This document shows, piece by piece, positions 6,391 to 16,398 of a DNA stretch of 64,000 nt. Position numbers and translations under genes: made by a program. The notes beneath the pieces are model-generated. The model saw only the letters and a list, made by a program, of their open reading frames with translations, was not told the origin of the DNA and did not search any database. Location: the NCBI GenBank assembly GCA_030526665.1, contig JAUNCI010000005.1, positions 1 to 64,000 on the forward strand, in the 5' to 3' direction. Each line of letters starts with the position of its first letter. The first letter of the stretch is position 1. The DNA is from Eubacteriales bacterium. Its GTDB lineage: Bacteria; Bacillota; Clostridia; Lachnospirales; Lachnospiraceae.

Positions 6391-7788
6391 ATGGCAAAGC
6401 CGTATTCAAAAAAAAGTGCCAGAATAAAAAGAACTCTGCTGTTGACGTTATTTTTCCTGATTCTGACTGCGGGAGCTTATGGTTTTGGAGTATATTATTT
6501 TACAAATCATTTTCTCCCGGGTTCTGTTGTGAATAATTTTAACTGTTCTTATATGACGGTGGAAGAAGCTGAAAATCTGTTATCCAGACAGGTGGATGCA
6601 TTTGTCATGGCAGTCGAAACCCGAAATAACGGAGTTGAAAGTATCAGTGCATCTGAGGTCGGATTGAAGTATGTTTCGGATGGCAGTATTCAAAACATGA
6701 TGAAAAATCAGAATCGTTTTCAGTGGTTTTTAGCGTTTGAACAGCAGAAACGATATGATAAGACGGTTACAACACAGATGGATGAGACAGCGCTGGAGCA
6801 GGTTGTTGATAAGCTGAATTGTATGCAGCCGGCAAATATGACTGCTCCTGCAAATGCCGAAATCGTGGAAACCGTTGAAGGTTTTGCAGTGGCTCCGGAA
6901 GACCGAGGAACCACGCTCGATCCAGAACTGGTTCATCAGAGTGTGAAAAATGCAATGGCGACACAGCAGCCGGTTTTAAACCTTGAAGAAAGCGGATGTT
7001 ATATCGATCCCGCAATCCTTCAGAATGACGAAAAAATAAACAGACAATGTGAACAGATGAATGAATTGACCAAAGCGTATATTACATACGACTTCGGTGA
7101 TCGTTCAGAACTTGTAGAACGAGGTTTAATCAAAACCTGGCTGACAGAGGACGCCAATGGTGATATGCAGCTGGATGAAACAAAAGTTGCAGAATATGTC
7201 AATTCATTAGGATATAAATATGATACGTTTGGCTGTACACGTACATTTACTACCTCTTATGGATATGATATCAGTATCGGCGGTGGAGATTATGGCTGGG
7301 CAATTGATCAAAGCGCGGAAACAGCGGCTCTGATCGAGGCGGTCAAAGCACAGACAGTTGATGTGCGAGAACCGATTTATGCCTTCAAAGGATTATGCAG
7401 GGATACCAATGATATAGGATCTACTTATGTGGAAGTGGATCTGGCTAATCAGACAATGTTTTTCTACAAAGACGGAGAACTGCTGGTTGAGACAGAGGTT
7501 GTTACCGGAAATTCGACAATTCCGGGAAATGAGACACCGACAGGCGTATATGCGATCGATGCAATGAAATCGCCGGCAACACTGGCCGGTGAAAACTATT
7601 CATCGGATGTTACGTACTGGATGCCGTTTAACGGAAATGTTGGTATTCACGATGCACCTTGGAGAGATGAATTCGGAGGAACATTGTATCTCGAAGAGGG
7701 TTCTCATGGATGTGTAAATACACCGTATGAATATGCAGAGATTATTTATAATAACATTGTCATCGGAACACCGGTCGTAGTATATTAG
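6391..7788 (+). CDS. L,D-transpeptidase (YkuD domain), membrane anchored
   Basis: A 465-residue protein. Residues ~12-38 are a Lys/Arg-flanked membrane anchor and the rest is extracellular. The middle contains repeats of the peptidoglycan-binding type found before YkuD domains. The C-terminal YkuD domain has the diagnostic IHDAPWRDEFGG...SHGCVN signature, with the catalytic cysteine near residue 441. Such enzymes form 3-3 cross-links in peptidoglycan and are insensitive to most penicillins. The ATG at 6391 is chosen because GGAG lies nine bases upstream; a TTG at 6370 has no such site. A paralogue of similar length is encoded at 53085-54512. Ddl and MurF follow directly, so this is a cell-wall neighbourhood. 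Confidence 0.9.
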   Translation: MAKPYSKKSARIKRTLLLTLFFLILTAGAYGFGVYYFTNHFLPGSVVNNFNCSYMTVEEAENLLSRQVDAFVMAVETRNNGVESISASEVGLKYVSDGSIQNMMKNQNRFQWFLAFEQQKRYDKTVTTQMDETALEQVVDKLNCMQPANMTAPANAEIVETVEGFAVAPEDRGTTLDPELVHQSVKNAMATQQPVLNLEESGCYIDPAILQNDEKINRQCEQMNELTKAYITYDFGDRSELVERGLIKTWLTEDANGDMQLDETKVAEYVNSLGYKYDTFGCTRTFTTSYGYDISIGGGDYGWAIDQSAETAALIEAVKAQTVDVREPIYAFKGLCRDTNDIGSTYVEVDLANQTMFFYKDGELLVETEVVTGNSTIPGNETPTGVYAIDAMKSPATLAGENYSSDVTYWMPFNGNVGIHDAPWRDEFGGTLYLEEGSHGCVNTPYEYAEIIYNNIVIGTPVVVY

Positions 7789-7838
7789 TAAATAGAGTTA
7801 TAAAAATTAGAATAAAATTTCTATAAAGGAGTCTGAAC

Positions 7839-8879
7839 ATGAAAATTGTTGTTTTAGCAGGTGGAACAAGCACAGAAAGAGCGGTATCCATCGTTTCCGG
7901 AAGCGGTGTCTGTGAAGCCTTGCGACAGAAAGGTCATCAGGCAATCCTTGTGGATGTATTTGCGGGATTGGAAAATGTGAATTTTGAAGATCCGTTTCCT
8001 CAGGAATATGATACGCAGGCTGCTGCTGAATTGATTAAAAGCTATGACAATGAGCTGGATAATATGATTGCATCCAGACGAAACTTTTTTGGACCAAATG
8101 TAATTCGTTTATGTGAAATGGCAGATTTTGTATTCCTTGCACTTCATGGATCAAATGGAGAAGATGGCAGATTACAGGCTGCATTTGATCTGATGGGAAT
8201 TCGTTATACCGGATCCGGATATCTGAGCAGCGCCATGGCAATGGATAAAGGAATTACAAAACAGCTGTTTTTGCAGAATAATATACCAACACCAAAAGGT
8301 ATTTCTATGGTAAAAAATGAGCAGATTCGAGAATTTGCGAAACTGAACATGGAATTTCCGGTCGTTGTAAAAACATGCTGCGGCGGTTCCAGCGTAGGTG
8401 TGTATATCGTACATTCACAGGAAGAATATGAGAATGCTCTCGATGAGGCATTTTCTTATGAAAATGAAGTTGTTGTGGAAGAATTTATTGAAGGCCAGGA
8501 ATATACAGTGGCCGTAATCGAAGATAAAGCGCTTCCAATTGTTGAAATTACACCGCTTGCCGGTTTTTATGATTTCAAAAATAAATATCAGGCAGGCTCG
8601 ACCAGAGAAATCTGTCCGGCACCTCTGAGTGAAGAACTTACAGCACAGATGAAAAAATATGCGGTAGATGGAATGAAAGCGTTGGCATTGGATGCCTATG
8701 CACGTTTCGATTTCATTATGAAACCGACCGGTGAAATGTATTGCCTGGAGGCAAACACACTTCCGGGAATGACACCAACAAGCTTGATTCCTCAGGAAGC
8801 GGCTGCGATTGGAATGGATTATCCGACACTGTGTGAGGAACTTATCAAGGTTTCAATGAAAAAATATGAGTCAAAATAA
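7839..8879 (+). CDS. ddl: D-alanine--D-alanine ligase
   Basis: A 346-residue ATP-grasp ligase that joins two D-alanines for the peptidoglycan stem peptide. The N-terminal VVLAGGTSTERAVSIVSG motif, ALHGSNGEDGRLQ, the ATP-grasp stretch VVKTCCGGSSVGV and the C-terminal metal site CLEANTLPGMT are all present. Length is typical. The product is the substrate of MurF, encoded 125 bases downstream behind a weak terminator, which fits a shared role though perhaps separate transcripts. Confidence 0.95.
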   Translation: MKIVVLAGGTSTERAVSIVSGSGVCEALRQKGHQAILVDVFAGLENVNFEDPFPQEYDTQAAAELIKSYDNELDNMIASRRNFFGPNVIRLCEMADFVFLALHGSNGEDGRLQAAFDLMGIRYTGSGYLSSAMAMDKGITKQLFLQNNIPTPKGISMVKNEQIREFAKLNMEFPVVVKTCCGGSSVGVYIVHSQEEYENALDEAFSYENEVVVEEFIEGQEYTVAVIEDKALPIVEITPLAGFYDFKNKYQAGSTREICPAPLSEELTAQMKKYAVDGMKALALDAYARFDFIMKPTGEMYCLEANTLPGMTPTSLIPQEAAAIGMDYPTLCEELIKVSMKKYESK

Positions 8880-8888
8880 TATACATAA

Positions 8889-8917
8889 TACCGCTGGTAA
8901 TGCCGGCGGTATTTCTT
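8889..8917 (+). terminator. Probable terminator after ddl
   Basis: TACCGCTGG (8889-8897) pairs with CCGGCGGTA (8903-8911), one G-U included, around TAATG. A short T-rich run follows. Confidence 0.6.
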
Positions 8918-9004
8918 GTATAATAGGAACTGCGTTTCCTGTTATTTAAGTTATATGGAATGTATGGGAAACTGCTTTATTATTGGAAATCAGGAGAAAT
9001 AGAT

Positions 9005-10375
9005 ATGAAAAATTTAACATTACGCAATATTGCGAAAGTGTGCGGCGGTACTTATGCCGGTCCGGATACACTTATAGATATTGAAGTAAATAATATTACA
9101 ACGGACAGCCGTCAGATTGAAAAAGGAGGCTTGTTTGTTGCAATCGTTGGAGAACGAGTAGACGGACATAAATTTGTTTCACAGGTAATGGAAAAAGGTG
9201 CCCTTGCCGTATTGGTAGAACAGAAACCGGAAACGGAAGAGTACCCTTATATACAGGTAAAATCTTCTCTGCAGGCAGTAAAAGACATTGCGGAATTCTA
9301 TCTGGAGCAGTTGAATATTCCGGTCGTGGGAATTACCGGCAGCGTTGGAAAAACAAGTACAAAAGAAGTAATCGCTTCTGTTTTGAAAGAAAAATACAGA
9401 ACACTGAAAACACAGGGGAATTTCAATAATGAACTTGGACTTCCGCTTACGGTATTTCGTCTGAGAGATGAGGATGAAATTGCGGTTTTGGAGATGGGAA
9501 TCAGTGACTTTGGAGAAATGAGCAGACTTGCCAAAATCGCAAAACCGGATATTTCGGTTATTACCAACATTGGAACCTGTCATTTAGAAAATCTGGGAGA
9601 CCGTGATGGTGTTTTACGTGCAAAAACAGAAGTATTCCGATATGTGAAAGACGGCGGACATATTGTGTTAAACGGGGATGATGATAAACTCTCAACAGTA
9701 AAAGAGTCAAATGGAATTACTCCGGTCTTTTTTGGTCTGGATGAGAAAAATGAAATTTATGCAACAGATATTGTCAGTCGTGGATTAAAGGGAATGAGCT
9801 GCGAGATCCATATCAAAGAGGAACATTTCCCTGTACAGATTCCAATGCCGGGAATCCATATGGTTTCCAATGCACTTGCTGCAGCTGCAGTTGGCAAAAT
9901 TTATGGTCTTACCAATGAGGAAATTGCAAATGGAATTGCAAGTCTGGAAGCAATCAGCGGAAGATTTAAAATGATAGAAACGGAAAACCTTCTGATCGTG
10001 GATGATTGCTACAATGCGAATCCAATGTCTATGAAAGCATCTCTGGATGTTCTGCAGGATGGAGCCGGACGTAGAGTTGCTATTCTGGGGGATATGGGTG
10101 AACTTGGAGAAGATGAGATCGCTCTTCATGAAGAAGTTGGAGCACATGCCGCAGCTGCGAATATTGAAGTGTGTATTTGTGTCGGAAATCTTTGTAAATA
10201 TATGGCCGAAAAAGCAAAAGCAGCAAATACCGGATTGACGGTGATTTATGAACCGAATCGAGAAAGTCTGCTTGCAAATCTGGAATCCTACATAAAAAAA
10301 GGAGACACCATTCTTGTGAAGGCATCCCATTTTATGCAGTTTGATAAAGTTGTAGAAGCACTGCAGAAGTTTTAG
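9005..10375 (+). CDS. murF: UDP-MurNAc-tripeptide--D-alanyl-D-alanine ligase
   Basis: A 456-residue cytoplasmic Mur ligase that adds D-Ala-D-Ala to UDP-MurNAc-tripeptide. The ATP-binding loop is GITGSVGKTSTKE near residue 110, followed by the LGLPLTVFRL and EMGISDFGEMSRLA motifs typical of MurF rather than MurC/D/E. The central IVDDCYNANPMSMKASL stretch is also diagnostic. The ATG at 9005 has AGGAG eight bases upstream; a longer in-frame reading from 8960 lacks support. Its last four bases overlap the end of the convergent gene. Confidence 0.95.
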   Translation: MKNLTLRNIAKVCGGTYAGPDTLIDIEVNNITTDSRQIEKGGLFVAIVGERVDGHKFVSQVMEKGALAVLVEQKPETEEYPYIQVKSSLQAVKDIAEFYLEQLNIPVVGITGSVGKTSTKEVIASVLKEKYRTLKTQGNFNNELGLPLTVFRLRDEDEIAVLEMGISDFGEMSRLAKIAKPDISVITNIGTCHLENLGDRDGVLRAKTEVFRYVKDGGHIVLNGDDDKLSTVKESNGITPVFFGLDEKNEIYATDIVSRGLKGMSCEIHIKEEHFPVQIPMPGIHMVSNALAAAAVGKIYGLTNEEIANGIASLEAISGRFKMIETENLLIVDDCYNANPMSMKASLDVLQDGAGRRVAILGDMGELGEDEIALHEEVGAHAAAANIEVCICVGNLCKYMAEKAKAANTGLTVIYEPNRESLLANLESYIKKGDTILVKASHFMQFDKVVEALQKF

Positions 10376-10635
10376 TCTTCTTCAATGACCTGAAGCTCCA
10401 GATAATCAAAATCAATCTGTTCGATAAAACTGTCCTGGTTAAAACGGACACGAGAAAGACGTTTGAAATTTTTGATATTGGAGTCCAGCCAGATTGGTTT
10501 ACTCAGGTCGAAATCATAACATATTTTTTCAAGGGCATTGAAGACTTTATGAGTACGGGTATCCTGCGATTCGTCGCAGACTACCATATCTCGAAGCATA
10601 TGATTGTCTTTCCATATTTTTCCCCATATTCGCAT
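10372..10635 (-). CDS. Conserved hypothetical small protein
   Basis: An 87-residue protein convergent with murF, overlapping it by four bases. CGGAGG lies before the ATG and a clear promoter precedes it. It contains no membrane segment and few cysteines; the sequence alternates acidic and aromatic residues (FDYLELQVIEED at the end). I do not recognise the family. Confidence 0.7.
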   Translation of the reverse strand: MRIWGKIWKDNHMLRDMVVCDESQDTRTHKVFNALEKICYDFDLSKPIWLDSNIKNFKRLSRVRFNQDSFIEQIDFDYLELQVIEED

Positions 10636-10668
10636 GGTGTTAACCTCCGATAATACATTATGAATGTC

Positions 10669-10697
10669 ATTTTACGGGATGTGAAGTTTTGTGTCAA
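10669..10697 (-). promoter_or_regulatory. Promoter of the small gene 10372-10635
   Basis: On the minus strand TTGACA (10692-10697) and TAAAAT (10669-10674) are separated by 17 bases. Confidence 0.65.
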
Positions 10698-10725
10698 CGC
10701 TTTCGGGATTCGAAGATAAAATCAA

Positions 10726-10754
10726 TTACAGTTCACGTTATACATGAGCTGTAA
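10726..10754. promoter_or_regulatory. Inverted repeat in the divergent promoter region
   Basis: TTACAGTTCA (10726-10735) and TGAGCTGTAA (10745-10754) form a 10-base inverted repeat with one G-U or mismatch and a nine-base centre. It lies between the divergent small gene and the hydratase gene. It could be an operator or an RNA hairpin. Confidence 0.4.
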
Positions 10755-10861
10755 CTGGAAATGCTGCTTGAATTACTCGCTGTAAAGTGCTAAAATTTTG
10801 TCCAATATTAAAGGAACAAAGGGATTATATATTATTTATTTGAAAACATGGAGGAATACTG

Positions 10862-13120
10862 ATGAAACTTTACGAATCCGGAGTATATCTTGTAGATGGT
10901 ACTCAGCTGGTAGAAGAGAACGGAGCTGCTTTTCCGGTAAGCAAAGCGGAAGCTGCGGCAAATACGATCGCATATAATATTTTGAAAGAACATAATACTT
11001 CCGGTAACATGGAAAAGCTGCAGATAAAATTTGATAAATTGACATCTCATGATATCACATTTGTAGGTATCATTCAGACGGCGAGAGCTTCCGGACTTGA
11101 AAAATTTCCGGTACCATATGTCCTGACAAACTGCCATAACTCTCTGTGTGCAGTTGGTGGAACGATCAATGAAGACGATCATATGTTTGGACTTACCTGC
11201 GCGAAAAAATACGGCGGCATATATGTACCGCCTCATCAGGCTGTTATTCATCAGTTTGCACGTGAAATGCTTGCCGGCGGCGGAAAAATGATTTTGGGAT
11301 CGGATAGCCACACTCGTTATGGTGCGCTTGGTACCATGGCAATGGGAGAAGGCGGTCCGGAACTTGTAAAGCAGCTTCTGTCTCAGACTTATGATATCAA
11401 TATGCCGGGTGTTGTTGCCATTTATCTGACAGGCGCACCACGTCCGGGCGTTGGACCTCAGGACGTTGCCCTTGCAATTATCGGAAAAGTTTTTGCAAAT
11501 GGTTATGTGAAAAATAAAGTTATGGAATTTGTCGGACCGGGCGTTGCAAATTTAAGTGCGGATTTCCGTATCGGTGTCGATGTAATGACAACAGAGACGA
11601 CCTGTCTGTCATCTATCTGGCAGACAGACGACAAGATTGAGGAGTTCTATGCAATCCACGGAAGAGTGGACGAATACAAAGAACTCAAACCGGGAAATAT
11701 TGCTTATTACGATGGCTGTGTGGAAATTGACTTAAGCGAAATCAAACCAATGATTGCTATGCCGTTCCACCCAAGTAATACATATACGATCGATGAAGTA
11801 AAAGCAAATCTGGATGATATTCTGGATGATGTTGAGAAACGAGCACAGGTCAGTCTGGATGGAAAAATTCCGTATTCTCTTCGCAGTAAAGTAATTGATG
11901 GAAAACTTTATGTGGATCAGGGAATTATTGCAGGCTGTGCCGGCGGTGGATTTGAAAATATCTGTGCTGCTGCGGATATCCTGCGCGGAAGCAGTATCGG
12001 TGCGGATGCATTTACACTCAGTGTATATCCGGCAAGTACTCCAATCTATATGGAACTGGCGAAAAATGGCGTATTGGCAGACCTGATTGGTACCGGTGCA
12101 ATTGTAAAAACCGCATTCTGCGGTCCATGCTTTGGTGCCGGAGATACACCTGCAAACAATGCGTTCAGTATCCGTCACTCTACCAGAAACTTCCCGAATC
12201 GTGAAGGTTCCAAAATCCAGAATGGTCAGATTTCTTCTGTGGCACTTATGGACGCACGCTCGATTGCAGCAACTGCAGCAAACAAAGGCTTCCTGACATC
12301 GGCAGAAGAATTTACAGGCGATTTCAGAAATCAGAAATATTACTTTGACAAAACGATTTATGAAAATAGAGTATTTGACAGCAAAGGCGTAGCGGATCCT
12401 TCTGTTGAAATTCAGTTCGGACCAAATATCAAAGACTGGCCAAAAATGTCAGCACTTCCGGAAAATATGATTCTGAAAGTGGTTTCCGAAATTCATGATC
12501 CTGTTACAACGACAGATGAATTGATTCCATCCGGAGAAACTTCATCTTATCGTTCTAATCCGCTCGGACTTGCTGAGTTTACACTTTCCAGAAAAGATCC
12601 GGCATACGTCGGAAGAGCAAAAGAGATTCAGGCGGCACAGAAAGCAATCGAAGCAGGAGAATGTCCGACGGAGGCTGTCGCTGAATTGAAGCAGGTGCTT
12701 GATGTGATTCATCAGACATATCCGGGTGTAAATAAAACAAACCTTGGAATCGGAAGTACGATTTTTGCAGTAAAACCGGGAGATGGTTCGGCTCGTGAAC
12801 AGGCTGCATCCTGCCAGAAGGTTCTGGGCGGATGGGCAAATATTGCCAATGAATATGCAACCAAACGTTATCGCTCCAATCTGATCAACTGGGGAATGCT
12901 TCCATTTTTGATTGAACAGGGAGAACTTCCATTTGCAAACGGTGATTATCTGTTCTTCCCTGAAATCCGCAAGGCTATGGAAGAAAAAGCAGATGAGATC
13001 AAAGGATTTGTGGTTGGAGAAGACACAATGAAAGAAATTACGCTGACTGTCGGGGAACTGACAGAAGACGAAAGAGAAATTATTCTGAAAGGCTGTCTGA
13101 TCAATTACAATCGTAAGTAA
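10862..13120 (+). CDS. Aconitase-family hydratase (YbhJ-like)
   Basis: A 752-residue protein of the aconitase superfamily with all four domains. The three cysteines that would hold a [4Fe-4S] cluster are recognisable: one in [11 protein letters not shown] near residue 359, where aconitase has GSCTNS, and two in [10 protein letters not shown] near 420-423. TRNFPNREG matches the NRNF-GR element. GDGSAREQA near residue 640 matches the catalytic GxGSSRE of the swivelling domain, with one Ser changed to Ala. The closest pattern I know is E. coli YbhJ, also about 750 residues, whose substrate is not settled. The altered GSCTNS motif argues against plain citrate/isocitrate aconitase. Confidence 0.8.
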   Translation: MKLYESGVYLVDGTQLVEENGAAFPVSKAEAAANTIAYNILKEHNTSGNMEKLQIKFDKLTSHDITFVGIIQTARASGLEKFPVPYVLTNCHNSLCAVGGTINEDDHMFGLTCAKKYGGIYVPPHQAVIHQFAREMLAGGGKMILGSDSHTRYGALGTMAMGEGGPELVKQLLSQTYDINMPGVVAIYLTGAPRPGVGPQDVALAIIGKVFANGYVKNKVMEFVGPGVANLSADFRIGVDVMTTETTCLSSIWQTDDKIEEFYAIHGRVDEYKELKPGNIAYYDGCVEIDLSEIKPMIAMPFHPSNTYTIDEVKANLDDILDDVEKRAQVSLDGKIPYSLRSKVIDGKLYVDQGIIAGCAGGGFENICAAADILRGSSIGADAFTLSVYPASTPIYMELAKNGVLADLIGTGAIVKTAFCGPCFGAGDTPANNAFSIRHSTRNFPNREGSKIQNGQISSVALMDARSIAATAANKGFLTSAEEFTGDFRNQKYYFDKTIYENRVFDSKGVADPSVEIQFGPNIKDWPKMSALPENMILKVVSEIHDPVTTTDELIPSGETSSYRSNPLGLAEFTLSRKDPAYVGRAKEIQAAQKAIEAGECPTEAVAELKQVLDVIHQTYPGVNKTNLGIGSTIFAVKPGDGSAREQAASCQKVLGGWANIANEYATKRYRSNLINWGMLPFLIEQGELPFANGDYLFFPEIRKAMEEKADEIKGFVVGEDTMKEITLTVGELTEDEREIILKGCLINYNRK

Positions 13121-13143
13121 TTATAGTAAAGAGTATAAAAATC

Positions 13144-13713
13144 ATGAAAACAAGACTGGCAGCACCGCAGGATGCGGAAGTACTTTTGGAAATATACAGG
13201 CCCTATGTGGAAAAAACAGCGATTACATTTGAATACGAGGTACCGACTGTGGAAGAATTCCGAGAGCGTATTCAGGAGACTTTGAAAAAGTACCCATATG
13301 TCGTGCTGGAAAATGAAAATCAAATTTGCGGTTATGCATATGCATCAACTTTTAAGGGACGGGCTGCATACGACTGGTGTGTCGAAACCTCTATTTATAT
13401 TCGTGAAGATGTCAGAGGAGAGGGCTATGGACGGAGATTATATGAAGTTCTGGAACAGTATCTGAGCCTTCAAAATGTAAAAAATGTAAATGCCTGCATT
13501 GCTTACACAGAAGTAGAAGACGCACATTTAACAAAGGGAAGCGTGAGATTTCATGAAAAAATGGGCTATCAGATGGTAGGTCAGTTTCATCAATGCGGAT
13601 ATAAGTATGAGCACTGGTATGATATGGTATGGATGGAAAAAATGATCGGAGAACATGAAGCCCATCCGGGAGCATGGATTCCGTTTTCGCAATTAAAAAA
13701 CATGGAGTTATAA
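13144..13713 (+). CDS. GNAT N-acetyltransferase, phosphinothricin acetyltransferase-like
   Basis: A 189-residue GNAT protein. The acetyl-CoA motif A is VRGEGYGRRLYEVLE near residue 95. The early RLAAPQDAEVLLEIYRPYVEKTAITFEYEVPT and late SVRFHEKMGYQMVGQFHQCGYK stretches are typical of the Pat/YncA subgroup, which acetylates methionine analogues such as phosphinothricin or methionine sulfoximine. The physiological substrate is uncertain. It lies 23 bases after the hydratase gene, and its stop overlaps the next start (TAATG). Confidence 0.85.
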   Translation: MKTRLAAPQDAEVLLEIYRPYVEKTAITFEYEVPTVEEFRERIQETLKKYPYVVLENENQICGYAYASTFKGRAAYDWCVETSIYIREDVRGEGYGRRLYEVLEQYLSLQNVKNVNACIAYTEVEDAHLTKGSVRFHEKMGYQMVGQFHQCGYKYEHWYDMVWMEKMIGEHEAHPGAWIPFSQLKNMEL

Positions 13714-14399
13714 TGATAAAAAATATTTTATTGGATCTCGATAATACATTGCTGGATTTTGATAAGGCAGAGCGTATCGCTCTGTCTTATACTCTAAATG
13801 CACTGGGTGTTGAACCCTCAGAAGAAATACTGGAGCGTTATCATGAAATTAATATTCGCCAGTGGCAGCTTTTGGAACTGGGCGAAATTAACCGTGATCA
13901 GGTAAAATTGCTGAGATTTCAGTATCTGTTTGAAGAACTGGGGTGCCCAGAGAAAGCAAAAGAGGCAGCAATTCTTTATGAGGAACGCCTTGGGCTGGGA
14001 CATCATTTTATAGAAGGCGCGGAAGCGTTACTGGATACGCTGAGTGATACGTATCGTCTTTATCTGGTAACCAATGGTACGACAAGTGTTCAGAGAGGAC
14101 GAATTAAAAGCTCCGGAATCAAAAAATACTTCAAAGGAATTTTTATTTCAGAATTAATTGGGTATGATAAACCGGATGCACGATATTTTGAGGCTTGTTT
14201 TTCAAAGATTTCGGATTTTCGATATGAGGAATCGATATTGATTGGGGACAGCTTGTCATCGGATATTCAGGGCGGCGTGAATGTCGGTATAAAAACGATT
14301 TGGATGAATCGTAAAAAAGAAGAAAATAAGACGGAATTACATCCTGATTTTGAAGTTTCGCATTTGGATGAGATTCCTGCAATACTAGAGGAGCTGTAA
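13713..14399 (+). CDS. HAD hydrolase, YjjG/YfnB-type nucleotidase
   Basis: A 228-residue HAD-superfamily phosphatase. Motif I is LLDLDNTLLDFDKAE at the N-terminus with both catalytic aspartates. Motif II is LVTNGTTSVQRGR near residue 125, motif III the Lys in GYDKPDARYFEACF, and motif IV LIGDSLSSDIQGG. The DFDKAE and NGTTSVQ elements are typical of the YjjG/YfnB group, which dephosphorylates non-canonical pyrimidine nucleotides. The ATG overlaps the stop of the acetyltransferase gene, implying coupled translation. Confidence 0.88.
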   Translation: MIKNILLDLDNTLLDFDKAERIALSYTLNALGVEPSEEILERYHEINIRQWQLLELGEINRDQVKLLRFQYLFEELGCPEKAKEAAILYEERLGLGHHFIEGAEALLDTLSDTYRLYLVTNGTTSVQRGRIKSSGIKKYFKGIFISELIGYDKPDARYFEACFSKISDFRYEESILIGDSLSSDIQGGVNVGIKTIWMNRKKEENKTELHPDFEVSHLDEIPAILEEL

Positions 14400-14403
14400 A
14401 CGC

Positions 14404-15093
14404 ATGTGGAAAGGGAATATTCAGGATCGAATCATATATGAAGATAAGGCGCTGATCGTTTGCCATAAGCCGGCAGGAATAGCGGTTCAGCATGCGAAAA
14501 TGGGTGTGATGGATCTGGAAAGTATGCTGAAAAACTACCTTGCAGAAAAAGGTGAGTCACCTTATCTTGCGGTTATTCACAGATTGGACCAGCCGGTGGA
14601 AGGTATTCTGGTATTTGCCAAAACACCGGCAGCAGCCAAAGAATTAAATCGTCAGTTGACATCTTCACAGATCGTAAAGGAATATCTGGCGGTTACAGTT
14701 TCAAATCCATCTGCCGAAAATGGAGAACTTGTCGATTTTCTTGTAAAAGACAGCAGGACAAATACGTCTAAAGTAACGACAGCGACCGACAAAAATGGCA
14801 AAAAGGCAATTTTGTATTATCAGATTCTGAAATCTGTAAATTCGCCGGAAGATACACAAAAGTCTTTTTTGATAAAAATTCGTCTGAAAACAGGTCGCCA
14901 TCATCAGATTCGAGTACAGATGGCGAATGCGGGAATGCCGCTGCTTGGAGATCGCAAATACAATACGACCGACAAAAATGAGGTGAGTCTTGGATTATGT
15001 GCAGCACATCTCAAATTTCAACATCCATTAAACAAAAAAGAAATGGATTTTGAGATTCAGCCTGAAGGCAATGCATTTTTGAGATTTTTGTGA
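14404..15093 (+). CDS. RluA-family pseudouridine synthase
   Basis: A 229-residue RluA-type enzyme that isomerises uridine to pseudouridine in rRNA or tRNA. IIYEDKALIVCHKPAG opens the domain. The catalytic aspartate is in AVIHRLDQPVEG near residue 60, and LKTGRHHQIRVQMA near residue 160 is the RNA/uridine-binding motif. There is no N-terminal S4 domain, so it belongs to the short group. Target position unknown. It starts four bases after the HAD gene. Confidence 0.9.
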   Translation: MWKGNIQDRIIYEDKALIVCHKPAGIAVQHAKMGVMDLESMLKNYLAEKGESPYLAVIHRLDQPVEGILVFAKTPAAAKELNRQLTSSQIVKEYLAVTVSNPSAENGELVDFLVKDSRTNTSKVTTATDKNGKKAILYYQILKSVNSPEDTQKSFLIKIRLKTGRHHQIRVQMANAGMPLLGDRKYNTTDKNEVSLGLCAAHLKFQHPLNKKEMDFEIQPEGNAFLRFL

Positions 15094-15133
15094 AAAAAAC
15101 GTGTAAATGCTTTTCTGTACAAATAAAACCTAG

Positions 15134-15139
15134 TATAAT
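15134..15139 (+). promoter_or_regulatory. -10 box of the binding-protein gene
   Basis: TATAAT at 15134-15139 lies about 80 bases before the ATG at 15219. No good -35 box is visible at 17 bases, so an activator may be needed. Confidence 0.45.
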
Positions 15140-15218
15140 ACGAGCTATAAAGCGATAGGGAATAGAGGCATCCTTGCCCCTAATACAGCTTAATAATTTG
15201 AATACAGGGTATAATTAT

Positions 15219-16322
15219 ATGAGAAAGATAATAACAGCATTGTTTGCGGTCGTACTGTTTGCCGGATTGACAATTGGTATGCATTCTTATCAGGAAAAAC
15301 CGGCGCAGGCAATGGAAAAAACGGAGGATCAAACGGCAGATGCCGCAGGTGATGCGGCAGAACAAAATGCTACATTGGAAACGACGGAAACCGGAATTGA
15401 CATGTCAATGAAACTTGAACCGGGAAGTCGGGTTGCCGTGGTCAGCAAAAAAGTAAATGGTGATTTCTGGGAATTGATAAAAAAAGGAATGGAGCAGGCA
15501 CTTTCAGATGTCAATGATGCATATGGATATGAAAAAGATGACAAGATAACGATGACATTTGAAGGCGCATCCGATGAATTGGATGTGGAAACACAGATTA
15601 ATACATTGGATGCAGTCATTTCGGAAAATCCGGCGGTACTATGCCTGAGCGCCAGCGATATGGATTCCTGTCAGGCGCAGATGGAAGCTGCCAGAGAGAA
15701 CGGGATACCGGTAGCGATTTTTGATTCTAATGTAGTGAATACGGATCTTGTTGGCGCATATAGAGCTTCCGATAATAGAAAAATCGGACAGATCGCTGCT
15801 GAAAAAATGGTAGAAGTATTGCCGGATGGCGGTAAAATTGCCGTGTTCGGTATTCAGGAAAAGACACAGACAGCCAAAGATCGAGTGGAGTCTTTTGTAG
15901 AAACCATTAGCGAATATGACGGATATGAGATCGTAGAGGTTATCTATGAAGATCAGGTAGAGGATTTTAAGGGCGCTATTCAGGGTACTTTAGAAGAAAA
16001 TCCTGATCTGTCCGGAGTTTTTTGTGAAAATGCGGATTCCACTTCTGCATATCTGGAAGTGACACAAAAATCAGAGAATTCCCTGCCGATCATGATCGGT
16101 GTAGATGGTACAAAGCAGCAGATAGAAGCAATCAAAGAAGGAAAAGAATATGGAAGTGTTTCACAGAATCCATACGCGATAGGATACCAGACAATGCTTG
16201 CAGCGCTTGCAATGGCATCCGAAACAGAATGTAATGTGGAACAAACCGTTCTATTAGAGCCAAAGTGGCTGGATGCAGGTAATGTTGAGAATCCGGATTC
16301 TGCGGCGTATATCTATAATTAA
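15219..16322 (+). CDS. Exported sugar-type substrate-binding protein (RbsB-like)
   Basis: A 367-residue periplasmic-binding-protein-4 family protein. Residues 1-~30 are a hydrophobic signal segment with no lipobox cysteine, followed by an acidic Ala/Thr-rich linker. The binding domain starts near VAVVSKKVNGDFWELIKKGMEQAL. It has the IPVAIFDSNV and GVFCENADSTSAYLEV elements of the ribose/galactose group. No ABC permease or ATPase gene is adjacent, so it is an orphan: it may serve a distant transporter or act as a sensor domain partner. A longer in-frame reading from 15174 lacks a ribosome binding site. Confidence 0.8.
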   Translation: MRKIITALFAVVLFAGLTIGMHSYQEKPAQAMEKTEDQTADAAGDAAEQNATLETTETGIDMSMKLEPGSRVAVVSKKVNGDFWELIKKGMEQALSDVNDAYGYEKDDKITMTFEGASDELDVETQINTLDAVISENPAVLCLSASDMDSCQAQMEAARENGIPVAIFDSNVVNTDLVGAYRASDNRKIGQIAAEKMVEVLPDGGKIAVFGIQEKTQTAKDRVESFVETISEYDGYEIVEVIYEDQVEDFKGAIQGTLEENPDLSGVFCENADSTSAYLEVTQKSENSLPIMIGVDGTKQQIEAIKEGKEYGSVSQNPYAIGYQTMLAALAMASETECNVEQTVLLEPKWLDAGNVENPDSAAYIYN

Positions 16323-16369
16323 CCGTTGAAACGAAAAGAGAATAAAATCTGTAAACGAAAAAGACGAAA

Positions 16370-16398
16370 GAGAGCACAAAAAGGTGTTCTCTTTTTTA
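16370..16398 (+). terminator. Terminator after the binding-protein gene
   Basis: GAGAGCAC (16370-16377) pairs with GTGTTCTC (16384-16391), with one G-U, followed by seven T. Confidence 0.8.
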
